From Clostridiales bacterium (GTDB lineage: Bacteria > Bacillota > Clostridia > Christensenellales > CAG-138): DNA of 9,569 nucleotides. The notes beneath the pieces were generated by a model, which saw only the letters and a program-made list of their open reading frames with translations, was not told the DNA's origin and made no database searches. The translations under genes and the position numbers were made by a program. The first letter of the stretch is position 1. Each line of letters starts with the position of its first letter. Location: assembly GCA_012511925.1 (NCBI GenBank), contig JAAZFD010000273.1, positions 1 through 9,569 on the forward strand. Direction: 5' to 3'. This document shows, one piece after another, positions 1 to 5,986 of this stretch.

Positions 1-2225
1 GAGCCTAAGTTGGCTAAAGCGATTATTCCATACAGTAGAGTAACCCCAACTATGAAAATATAGTCCTTGCGCTTGAATCTTAGCTTGTTATCAACCTTCT
101 CGGGTAGAATTTTAGTAGATATTACTTGCTGTGGCTTTATAATCGCCGTTTCCTTTTTAGGCGCATTGAACGCAGGTAATTTTCTTCCCTTTGCCATAAT
201 ATCATAGCAGACATAAGCAAAATACAAGAAGCCTATAAGCGTAATCAGAGAGCCAAACAATACGAAGTTATCATAGCTTTGATTCCTCGCATGTTGGTTC
301 GTTATAATAATAAACGCACCTAAGCTATTTATGAACATCGATACCGAAAACCAGCCGCTAAGCATATAAAGTCGCTTATCCTTGTAAACAACCGCAGCAA
401 TAACAAGCAATACCATAGTGGGGAAGAGGTATCTTTCGTGCATATAATGACCGAAGGTGAACAATCCTGCAAACATAAATGCCATGCAAAGTATTAGTGC
501 ATTCCTGTTCTTTTTTTCTCCAAACACATAGAACAGGGTAGTAATAATGCCCACTATCACCATGAGAGCAGAGCCCAAATGCTTATATGTAAGCCCTAAG
601 AACAGAACCTTATCAGCATTATCCCAAAGCCCACCTATGAGTGCCATGAAATTATACGCTTCAACGCTTGCGTAATTGTATCCGCCAACAGTTCCTATAT
701 ATTTTTGAATCAGCCAAACAAACAAACCCTCATCGCCAAACGGATTAGGCTTAAAGGGAATAGACAATAGAATGATTACCGCAAATGCAGATAGTACAGC
801 CAGCACGGTATTCAAAAATGCTTGTCCAAACTGCTTTTTTTTAGCATTATTAACAATGTAAATAACGTAAGCCACGAAGAAAACGGGACCTACCATCAAT
901 GCTTGTGGCTTTAGCAAGATAGCCAAACCGTAAACAGCACCGCAGGCGATTATCCTTGGATTAAGAAGCCCAGCTGTCTTTACAATCTTTGTGCCATCAA
1001 TGAAAAGTATTGCCGCAAGCACAACACCAAGCGCAAGAATAATATCTATTTGTCCCCAAACAGAGGATAAGAAAACTATAGTCGGGTTAAAAGCTATAAA
1101 GCAAGCCGCAATGTTTGCGATGCTCTCGCTTAGCTTAATGCGTTTTGCAGTTTTATAAGCTAAGTAAGCAAACAGCAAATCAGCAATTATAGAAGGTAGC
1201 TTCATGAAAAGTGCATGTGTAGCAGTGCCATACGCCACGCCGAAAAGGTGCCTTAGGCCGGAGCTTAACCCTAAAATATACAAATACCCTGGTGGGTAAT
1301 CGCAGAAATAATCAGGTGCGTAGAACCCGTTAGGACCTTTGCTTAACATCCTATCGCCCCAAGCGAAAAAGCATCTGATATCAAAGGAATGCCCAAACTC
1401 CGATTCTTCTCCCACCGATTTGAATAAATAGTTGCATACAACTCTTATTACTAAGCCAATTCCAAGAATAATAAATATTGCAGAGGGTTTTTCAAAGAAC
1501 CTTTTCTTTTCCCTAATCACAAGCATGTCCGGATTTTTGATAACTTTTTGATAGATAAACACAAAAGCAAAGGTAAACAATACAGTTAAAAGAATTACCG
1601 TATTCATGTATGGCATATTATTGTTTTCTGCTTCGCTTGTGTCTGGTGTACTTTTTATAAACAGGTTAAGAACCGTTGAAGCATCAGCAGGTGCTTTATC
1701 GAGTTTTACGACAGAAACATCATCAAACCATGCCTCGCCAGAAGATATGCCGCCATATCCTCCAATGCGTATTGCAATGCTAATTTCGTTTTGTTCGGTA
1801 TCTGTTTTTCCGATAAATGAAACCTTTTGCCAGTCATTGTTTCCATTTAATGTTGTTGAATATGCATGAGTGTTTAACGCAGAAATGTTTGCACCCTTAC
1901 CAGATTCAACACCAGCAGTTTTTATATAGCACGAAATCTCATAATAGGAATTCGGCTCAACAGCAACCTCTTGATATAGGCAGGTATCGTTTTCCGCTTC
2001 ATTTTTTATGTAAACGACTTTTCCCCTGCCTTTCTCTGTTTCAGTGTTAGCTATGAAAACGCTATCCTCATTCCAAGTGTTAAAAGACCAACCTCTTGGA
2101 TAATCCGTTGTGCTTTGCTCTTCAAAATCGCCATTAACGATTAAGTTAGCGGAATCTGCAAGTGAAGAAAAAGGTATAAGCAGAATAAGCATAACAAGTG
2201 CGATAATGGAAAAGATTTTCTTCAT
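1..2225 (-). CDS. GT-C membrane glycosyltransferase (Gpi18-like) with N-terminal carbohydrate-binding-like domain, C-terminus cut off
   Basis: The frame is open from ATG at 2225 to the left edge (741 codons, no stop), so the C-terminus is missing. A GGGGGA ribosome site lies 7 bases before the ATG. Residues 1-23 form a signal peptide. Residues 26-176 look like a CBM4/9-type jelly roll: it opens with NLIVNGDFE and closes with AWFDDVSV. From about 205 there are many membrane helices. Loop motifs fit bacterial mannosyltransferases related to Gpi18 (COG5542): FDIRCFFAWGDRM (281-293, with the likely catalytic Asp282), DYPPGYLYILG (309-319), VWGQIDI (389-395), LKPQAL (438-443) and HERYLFP (596-602). 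The expected role is sugar transfer from a polyprenyl-phosphate donor to a cell-surface acceptor; donor and acceptor cannot be read from the sequence. After a charged linker (680-720) a new helix starts at 721, so at least one more membrane segment follows. The family call is fairly sure, the exact reaction is not. Confidence 0.88.
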   Translation of the reverse strand, partial: MKKIFSIIALVMLILLIPFSSLADSANLIVNGDFEEQSTTDYPRGWSFNTWNEDSVFIANTETEKGRGKVVYIKNEAENDTCLYQEVAVEPNSYYEISCYIKTAGVESGKGANISALNTHAYSTTLNGNNDWQKVSFIGKTDTEQNEISIAIRIGGYGGISSGEAWFDDVSVVKLDKAPADASTVLNLFIKSTPDTSEAENNNMPYMNTVILLTVLFTFAFVFIYQKVIKNPDMLVIREKKRFFEKPSAIFIILGIGLVIRVVCNYLFKSVGEESEFGHSFDIRCFFAWGDRMLSKGPNGFYAPDYFCDYPPGYLYILGLSSGLRHLFGVAYGTATHALFMKLPSIIADLLFAYLAYKTAKRIKLSESIANIAACFIAFNPTIVFLSSVWGQIDIILALGVVLAAILFIDGTKIVKTAGLLNPRIIACGAVYGLAILLKPQALMVGPVFFVAYVIYIVNNAKKKQFGQAFLNTVLAVLSAFAVIILLSIPFKPNPFGDEGLFVWLIQKYIGTVGGYNYASVEAYNFMALIGGLWDNADKVLFLGLTYKHLGSALMVIVGIITTLFYVFGEKKNRNALILCMAFMFAGLFTFGHYMHERYLFPTMVLLVIAAVVYKDKRLYMLSGWFSVSMFINSLGAFIIITNQHARNQSYDNFVLFGSLITLIGFLYFAYVCYDIMAKGRKLPAFNAPKKETAIIKPQQVISTKILPEKVDNKLRFKRKDYIFIVGVTLLYGIIALANLG

Positions 2226-2226
2226 A

Positions 2227-2318
2227 TTATTCCCCCAAAAATAATTGCTTGTACGTGTACCAGCTAATAATAGCACAACCAGATTGTTTTTTCAATTACA
2301 AGTTATTTTTGGGAATAA
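2227..2318. repeat. Imperfect inverted repeat around the glycosyltransferase promoter and RBS
   Basis: The arms are 2227-2251 and 2299-2318. On the minus strand TTATTCCC pairs with GGGAATAA, AAAAATAA with TTATTTTT and CTTG with CAAG, about 20 bp, broken only by a 2-base (GG) and a 3-base (CAA) bulge in one arm. The promoter-proximal arm contains the GGGGG ribosome binding site of the glycosyltransferase gene, and the predicted -35 and -10 lie between the arms. Confidence 0.8.
2267..2295 (-). promoter_or_regulatory. Promoter of the glycosyltransferase gene
   Basis: A -35 TTGAAA (2290-2295) and a -10 TATTAT (2267-2272) are separated by 17 bases. A TG one base before the -10 makes it an extended -10. 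Transcription would start near 2260, at the near-palindrome GTACGTGTAC (2251-2260), which could be an operator. This is a sigma-A type match; start and operator are inferred. Confidence 0.7.
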
Positions 2319-2392
2319 GCCGTCTATTATCGCATAGATTTGTAGAAAGGCAGTAGCAAATACGGCGGTGCTGTACATCCAAAAAATCAAAA
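2319..2392. other. Upstream spacer with a possible three-way junction fold
   Basis: No convincing gene is seen. On the minus strand GCCGT (2362-2366) pairs with ACGGC (2319-2323), enclosing two short hairpins with stems TTTG/CAAA and CTAT/ATAG. The stems are only 4-5 bp, so the fold may be chance. The block lies directly next to the inverted repeat at 2227-2318, and the two together could be one leader or one repeat element. Confidence 0.3.
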
Positions 2393-2412
2393 TGCGGTGG
2401 TTTTCCACCGCA
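2380..2412 (-). terminator. Rho-independent terminator of the Cys-rich peptide gene
   Basis: An 8-bp perfect stem, TGCGGTGG/CCACCGCA (2393-2412) with a 4-base loop, is followed on the minus strand by TTTTGATTTTTT. It lies about 20 bases after the stop codon of the Cys-rich gene. Confidence 0.85.
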
Positions 2413-2432
2413 CACATGCTAACTATGCGTAA

Positions 2433-2660
2433 TTAGCAGCATCCGCAGCCGCCACCGCCGCCACCGCCGCCACCGCCGCCGCCGCAGCATGAGCATAGGA
2501 GCAATAGCCAAATGAGGCACTCGCAACCATTATTGCCGCCGCCGCCACAGCCACCGCCGCCTCCGCCAAAACCGCCAAACGGCGAGCTGTTACCGCCACA
2601 GCAGGCAAGTAACAAAAGCAACAAACAGCAACAATTGTTGCCTCCGAAGTTGTTGAACAT
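2433..2660 (-). CDS. 75-aa Cys/Gly/Leu-rich small protein (chorion-class high-cysteine type)
   Basis: ATG at 2660 follows AAGGAGG at 9 bases spacing, the best ribosome site in the window, and a terminator follows the stop. This is what makes the low-complexity frame credible. The protein has 14 Cys, 30 Gly and 11 Leu. It reads as two similar halves: a Leu core at 13-18 flanked by Cys 10-12 and 20-21, and a second core LIWLLLL (49-55) flanked by Cys 46, 48, 56, 58 and 59. Each core is followed by Gly-rich stretches, including 12 consecutive Gly at 60-71. It ends CGCC. Clostridial genomes carry similar peptides that databases label chorion class high-cysteine proteins (family recalled, not searched); no function is established that I know of. 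The Leu cores could insert in a membrane, and the cysteines could bind metal or form crosslinks in a coat. Overlapping Pro-rich and Ala-rich frames are shadows of the GGC repeats. Confidence 0.75.
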   Translation of the reverse strand: MFNNFGGNNCCCLLLLLLACCGGNSSPFGGFGGGGGGCGGGGNNGCECLIWLLLLCSCCGGGGGGGGGGGGCGCC

Positions 2661-2683
2661 AAGAACGTTCCTCCTTAAAGTTT

Positions 2684-2711
2684 ATTATAGAGCTTTGCCC
2701 TATGTTGTATA
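2684..2711 (-). promoter_or_regulatory. Probable promoter of the Cys-rich peptide gene
   Basis: A perfect -10 TATAAT (2684-2689) has a weak -35 TATACA (2706-2711) 16 bases upstream. The start would fall near 2677, giving a leader of only about 17 bases that begins at the Shine-Dalgarno. That is short, so a start further upstream remains possible. Confidence 0.45.
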
Positions 2712-2750
2712 ATACGCAGGGGAATTTTCGTTTGTGCATTATTGTATGGG

Positions 2751-2839
2751 TTTCGACAGAATTTTTTGATGCTTTTTGAAATATTAGTGGACATGCACAA
2801 CAAAAGAACCTCTATGTGTGGCTCTTTAGACTGTCGGAA
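2751..2839. repeat. Small inverted-repeat element in the spacer
   Basis: TTTCGACAG (2751-2759) and CTGTCGGAA (2831-2839) are inverted copies with one G-T mismatch. They bound 89 bases that contain an inner hairpin, AGAACC/GGCTCT, near 2808-2826. The spacer 2661-2942 otherwise shows no supportable gene; a 60-codon frame here has no convincing ribosome site. Confidence 0.45.
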
Positions 2840-2942
2840 AAGAATAAGCGGGAACACAAGAGTGTAGCCACTACATTTTTGACGAATACCTCCGCATTAA
2901 GCGTGTTTTAGTGTAATAAAATTTTCTATCCCCCTTATTCAT

Positions 2943-2969
2943 AAAAAAAGAACCGCTATGTGCGGCTCT
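2943..2969 (-). terminator. Rho-independent terminator of mrp
   Basis: On the minus strand AGAGCCGC and GCGGTTCT form an 8-bp stem (one G-T pair) around a 5-base loop, followed by a run of T. It starts 15 bases after the mrp stop codon. Confidence 0.9.
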
Positions 2970-2984
2970 AATCGGTAAATTGAT

Positions 2985-3797
2985 TTACAACATTTTTATT
3001 ATTGGGATAAAAGCACTTGAATCTGCCTCTTCGATTTTTCCCTCGTTGCTTAGCTGTGCATATTCAGCAGTAATAGGTAATCTCGCAAGCAATGGTAAAG
3101 AATATTTCTTAGCAATTTTAGGTGCTGTGCTTTCTCCATAAATGTAATGAAGCTTTCCACAATCACACTCAAAGTAGCTCATATTCTCGATAAGTCCCAA
3201 AATTGGAATGTTCATCAGCTTTGCCATGTTAACAGCCTTTTCAACAACTACCGAAACAAGCTCTTGCGGTGAGGTTACAACGATAATCGCATCAACAGGC
3301 AAACTTTGAAACACTGTTAGCGGTACATCGCCAGTACCAGGTGGCATATCGATGAACATAATATCCTGATTACCCCAAACCACATCGCTCCAAAACTGAT
3401 TTATCGCACCGGAAATAACAGGACCTCTCCAAACAACGGGTGCGGTTGTATCCTCAAGCAGCAAGTTGATAGACATTACATCAATCTCCTTTTCTGTTCG
3501 AACAGGAAAAATACCCTCTTCGGTGTATATCGCTTGCTTATGAAGTCCGAAAGCTGTGGGAATAGACGGACCTGTAATATCGGCATCCATAACGGCAACC
3601 TTATGCCCCTGTTTTTGTGCTTCAACAGCCAAAAGTGAGGTAATAAGTGTTTTGCCTACACCGCCTTTTCCACTGACTATGGCAATTAGCTTTTTTACGC
3701 CTTCGTTATTTGTATTTCTTGTTGGCTTTGGGACTTCTTTTCTCGAATCGCAATTCGCTGTGCAGCTTGCACAATCATTGTTACAGTTTTCATCCAT
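2985..3797 (-). CDS. mrp: Mrp/NBP35 (ApbC)-family Fe-S cluster carrier P-loop ATPase
   Basis: A cytosolic P-loop ATPase of the family that carries Fe-S clusters to apo-proteins. In its 270 residues: the deviant Walker A GKGGVGKT (43-50) with signature Lys44; the switch region MDADITGPSIP (70-80); IDMPPGTGD (149-157), diagnostic of Mrp; and ENMSYFECDCG (204-214) near the C-terminal cluster site. The N-terminus has a cysteine cluster (C5, C9, C12, C16), a second possible cluster site. The usual C-terminal CxxC is here C211-x-C213, one residue shorter. I chose ATG 3797 because AGGAAG lies 8 bases upstream and the cysteine cluster then sits at the very N-terminus; an upstream in-frame ATG at 3833 would fall before the predicted transcription start. 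The gene is monocistronic, with its own promoter and terminator. The family is certain; the client proteins are unknown. Confidence 0.95.
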   Translation of the reverse strand: MDENCNNDCASCTANCDSRKEVPKPTRNTNNEGVKKLIAIVSGKGGVGKTLITSLLAVEAQKQGHKVAVMDADITGPSIPTAFGLHKQAIYTEEGIFPVRTEKEIDVMSINLLLEDTTAPVVWRGPVISGAINQFWSDVVWGNQDIMFIDMPPGTGDVPLTVFQSLPVDAIIVVTSPQELVSVVVEKAVNMAKLMNIPILGLIENMSYFECDCGKLHYIYGESTAPKIAKKYSLPLLARLPITAEYAQLSNEGKIEEADSSAFIPIIKML

Positions 3798-3816
3798 AAA
3801 TAACACTTCCTTTCCT

Positions 3817-3833
3817 TTGCTAGATATTAGCAA
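3817..3833. promoter_or_regulatory. Dyad over the mrp -10, possible operator
   Basis: TTGCTA (3817-3822) and TAGCAA (3828-3833) are perfect 6-bp inverted arms around 5 bases. The dyad spans the -10 and the predicted start, where a repressor would block transcription. It matches no operator I can name. Confidence 0.45.
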
Positions 3834-3852
3834 CGAATTTGTTCTGTGTCAA
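3824..3852 (-). promoter_or_regulatory. mrp promoter
   Basis: A perfect -35 TTGACA (3847-3852), a 17-base spacer and -10 TAATAT (3824-3829) place the start near 3817, about 20 bases before the ATG at 3797. This supports 3797 as the translation start. Confidence 0.75.
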
Positions 3853-3967
3853 ATGGAAAGATAGCAGCTTTGGTAATAATGGCGAAAAGCCCACTTGGCA
3901 GAGTGCAACCGTTGGAACATTACTCCCACAAATCATAGAGACCCACCTGTACGCCTTCTCTTTATTA

Positions 3968-3994
3968 CAAAAAAGCCAGCCGCTTGGGCTGGCT
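3968..3994 (-). terminator. Rho-independent terminator of the lipoprotein operon
   Basis: AGCCAGCC/GGCTGGCT is a perfect 8-bp stem with a 5-base loop, followed on the minus strand by a run of T. It lies 17 bases after the last stop codon of the operon. The bases between it and the mrp promoter (about 3853-3967) hold nothing else I can support. Confidence 0.92.
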
Positions 3995-4011
3995 TATAGG
4001 GGGTACTATTA

Positions 4012-4572
4012 TTACTCTTTGGGTACTAAACCGTCGCCAGAAATCTCAATATAAAATTGATACTGGAAATCTTCTATTGACCCTGAAGAAGTGGGCGAAT
4101 AACGAATCTCTACACGCAATAGCTCTTCTTGTGTGCCGGGCTTATATTTCAAGCCATCGCTCCAGAAATAATCCTGCCATGCATGGTCATAATCGAGATA
4201 CTCGTTAAGTTTGTCAACTATCGCTTCAGCCTCTTCCTTGGAAAGAATATTCCAATAAATCGTAATATTATGGCCGAATGTTCTTGAATCTGTAACCTTG
4301 GTTACATTGCCCAAATTCGGAAAATCCGAAGGCAGCATTTCCGCAGGCCATGCTTCCTCAAATGTAGGAACTGGGTCGCCCTGCGGTGGGTCTGTTGCTT
4401 CTATGTCTTCCGTATTGCCAGGCTCTTCAGTGTATTCGCCGTCATGAGTAGGAGAGGGCGAAGTGTTACCGTCGGTGACAGTGGGGCTACCTTGTGGTTC
4501 TTCTGCCACGCATGATACGAGTGAAAGCATCATAATCAATGCAAGCACTATTACTGTGATTCTCTTAAGCAT
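4012..4572 (-). CDS. Putative lipoprotein of unknown function, last gene of the operon
   Basis: A 186-residue protein with a lipoprotein signal peptide: MLKR start, hydrophobic core and lipobox LVSC with the lipidated Cys at 21. It should therefore sit on the outer face of the membrane. Residues 22-70 are a Pro/Thr/Glu/Asp-rich linker typical of surface lipoproteins. The folded part (about 75-182) begins WPAEMLP and has alternating beta-like and amphipathic stretches (SKEEAEAIVDKLNEYLD at 116-132). Its plan of leading Trp, a beta pair, a helix ending in a loop and a final beta pair recalls the repeated domain of the first operon gene, but the identity is low and the ASN-x-x-G motif is absent. 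GGAGG lies 6 bases before the ATG, and the gene follows the zinc-ribbon gene after 13 bases. The lipoprotein call is firm; no function can be given. Confidence 0.85.
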   Translation of the reverse strand: MLKRITVIVLALIMMLSLVSCVAEEPQGSPTVTDGNTSPSPTHDGEYTEEPGNTEDIEATDPPQGDPVPTFEEAWPAEMLPSDFPNLGNVTKVTDSRTFGHNITIYWNILSKEEAEAIVDKLNEYLDYDHAWQDYFWSDGLKYKPGTQEELLRVEIRYSPTSSGSIEDFQYQFYIEISGDGLVPKE

Positions 4573-4585
4573 AACTTCCTCCGTA

Positions 4586-5131
4586 TTATTTAATAATAGT
4601 AAATAGCTTGCCGATTACAGGTAAGGGTTTTTGCTCGCCTTTGTTTGCGTTCATCATTCCGATTATTACAAGCGCAATCATTGCAATACCCCATGCAAAC
4701 CATAACAATGAAGTGAAAAATGCCAAGCTCCAAGAGATTGCAAAGATAATTGCCCCTAAAATAGAAATCACTATGCTTCCTGCAATAGAAGTTAGAAGTA
4801 ACAGCAATCCTTGGTTAGCATGAAATTTTCCCTCTTGCGTTACGGGAGAGGATACCAACGGCAGGAAAAAAAGCCAATATGCAAGAATATTCATAATCTT
4901 ATTATCTTGCGTGTTGCTTTGCTGGTTGTACTGCTGTTGGTTGTACTGCGGTGCAGGATTCTGTTGATTCTGCTGTGCCTGCTCCTGCTGTGCCTGCTCC
5001 TGCTGTGCCTGCTCCTGCTGTGCCTGCTCCTGCTGTGCCTGCTCCTGCTGTGCCTGCTCTTGAGGAGCACCACAAGATTCACAAAATCTTGTTCCGTCAT
5101 TAAGTTCTTTTCCACATTTTCTGCAAAACAT
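4586..5131 (-). CDS. Zinc-ribbon membrane protein with Gln-rich repeat linker (DUF4870-like)
   Basis: A 181-residue protein in three parts. Residues 1-23 are a zinc ribbon with C3-x2-C6 and C17-x2-C20, which should bind one zinc. Residues 25-78 are a Gln-rich linker: six exact EQAQQ pentapeptides (25-54), then an Asn/Gln/Pro/Tyr-rich stretch. Residues 79-181 hold about three hydrophobic segments and a KFHANQGLLLL motif, like the helices of DUF4870-type proteins, which are common in Firmicutes. The ribbon and linker probably face the cytoplasm, as in other zinc-ribbon-headed membrane proteins, but topology cannot be proved here. GGAGG lies 6 bases before the ATG. It is third in the operon, 18 bases after the preceding stop. 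The role is unknown; the family assignment is from recalled sequence features. Confidence 0.85.
   Translation of the reverse strand: MFCRKCGKELNDGTRFCESCGAPQEQAQQEQAQQEQAQQEQAQQEQAQQEQAQQNQQNPAPQYNQQQYNQQSNTQDNKIMNILAYWLFFLPLVSSPVTQEGKFHANQGLLLLLTSIAGSIVISILGAIIFAISWSLAFFTSLLWFAWGIAMIALVIIGMMNANKGEQKPLPVIGKLFTIIK
4971..5060. repeat. Six 15-bp tandem repeats inside the zinc-ribbon gene
   Basis: The unit TGCTGTGCCTGCTCC (plus strand) occurs six times; the first five copies are identical and the last differs by one base. Each unit encodes one EQAQQ pentapeptide on the minus strand. Near-identity at the DNA level suggests recent copying. The unit is a multiple of three, so changes in copy number would keep the frame. 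Confidence 0.95.
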
Positions 5132-5149
5132 AAAATACCTCCAAAAAAT

Positions 5150-5971
5150 TTAATTATTTATGCCGTCAAAACTACTTGTTTGACCGCTAATAAACTTAAC
5201 CCAAGCATCGTCGTTTTCTGCGTATGTATGGTCGTTATAGCTTGCACCTATTAGCTCTTTAGGACTATTAGTTTCCTCCTGTCCCATAGCAATATCCAAA
5301 CCCTTAAAGTAGGTGTAATGAGCGCGAGTATAATCTAAATAATCACTTTTTTCAGACCAAAATCTTAGGTACGCACCTTCGCCTGCGTATATAATCTGAT
5401 ATTTTTCTAATCCCGAGGTTATTTCAGCAGTAAGCTGCAACGTGCCTGCTTTAACATCACAGGTACCCTCCGTTGTAGTTTCAAGCATGGTATGCACGAA
5501 GCTAAATGTATAAACATCGCCCTCTTTATGAATTTCATAATCATAAGTCGAAGCCGTGCCTTCCCAGCTGTCGCCCTCTTTTTCAAGGTTTCTGAGGGAC
5601 ACTATGGGCTGAATAGTAATGTCTATTCCAAAATCATATGCAAGATTGGCTACCGATTCTTCAAACTCGCTATATTTTGCTTCAATAGCTTCTGCAGCAG
5701 GCTTCTTGTAATCGAGGAACGATTGCACAAAGGCGTATAGCTCGTGCTTATCCTTGTACTCGTTTTTGATTAAGCTAAAATTACCATTTGCAGGTTCTTC
5801 GGAATTTTCAACTTCATCGGTATTCTGAACTTCATCGGTGTTGCCAACTTCATCAGTATTTTGAATACCTTCTGTTGCAGTAGGGTTTACCTCGCCATCT
5901 GTTATATTGTTGCAGGCTACCAACATAACCAATGCAACTACAATAAATAAAGATACAATAATTCTTTTCAT
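5150..5971 (-). CDS. Putative lipoprotein of unknown function with NTDEV repeats
   Basis: A 273-residue protein with a lipoprotein signal peptide: MKR start and lipobox LVAC with Cys at 20, so it is probably anchored on the outer membrane face. Residues 21-62 are an acidic linker with three NTDEV repeats (38-54). The rest (about 65-273) is a soluble domain: an amphipathic alpha-helical part (about 70-115) is followed by beta-like strands rich in Thr, Tyr and Glu. I recognise no family or catalytic motif. GAGGAG lies 6 bases before the ATG, and the gene starts 15 bases after the stop of the first operon gene. It lacks the ASN-x-x-G domain of its upstream neighbour, so the operon is not a simple tandem array of one gene. 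The coding call and lipoprotein nature are well supported. Confidence 0.87.
   Translation of the reverse strand: MKRIIVSLFIVVALVMLVACNNITDGEVNPTATEGIQNTDEVGNTDEVQNTDEVENSEEPANGNFSLIKNEYKDKHELYAFVQSFLDYKKPAAEAIEAKYSEFEESVANLAYDFGIDITIQPIVSLRNLEKEGDSWEGTASTYDYEIHKEGDVYTFSFVHTMLETTTEGTCDVKAGTLQLTAEITSGLEKYQIIYAGEGAYLRFWSEKSDYLDYTRAHYTYFKGLDIAMGQEETNSPKELIGASYNDHTYAENDDAWVKFISGQTSSFDGINN
5810..5863. repeat. Three 18-bp tandem repeats in a lipoprotein linker
   Basis: Three units starting AACTTCATC lie at 5810, 5828 and 5846, with a few differences between copies. On the minus strand they encode the NTDEV repeats. They are more diverged than the 15-bp repeats downstream. Confidence 0.85.
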
Positions 5972-5986
5972 TTTCTTCTCCTCGTT

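Noticed and set aside
1606..2050. Two plus-strand frames opposite the glycosyltransferase
   Set aside because: They lie antisense to a long, domain-bearing frame and have no ribosome sites or recognisable content.
2512..2712. Pro-rich plus-strand frame and Ala-rich minus-strand frame over the Cys-rich gene
   Set aside because: They are other-frame readings of GGC/GCC repeats and lack ribosome sites, while the Cys-rich frame has a near-perfect one.
2675..2857. 60-codon minus-strand frame in the spacer
   Set aside because: No convincing ribosome site; it runs over the inverted-repeat element and the Cys-rich gene promoter, and the LFRQS-type sequence is just the translated TTTCGACAG repeat region.
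3798..3833. Upstream ATG at 3833 for mrp, adding 12 residues
   Set aside because: It falls before the predicted transcription start near 3817, and the ATG at 3797 has a well-placed AGGAAG.
4971..5060. CRISPR-like array
   Set aside because: The repeats are contiguous 15-bp units without spacers and lie within a coding frame.
4811..5254. Leu/Cys-repeat and Ser/Arg/His-repeat frames over the zinc-ribbon gene
   Set aside because: Artefacts of the 15-bp tandem repeats read in other frames; only the EQAQQ frame has a ribosome site and domains.
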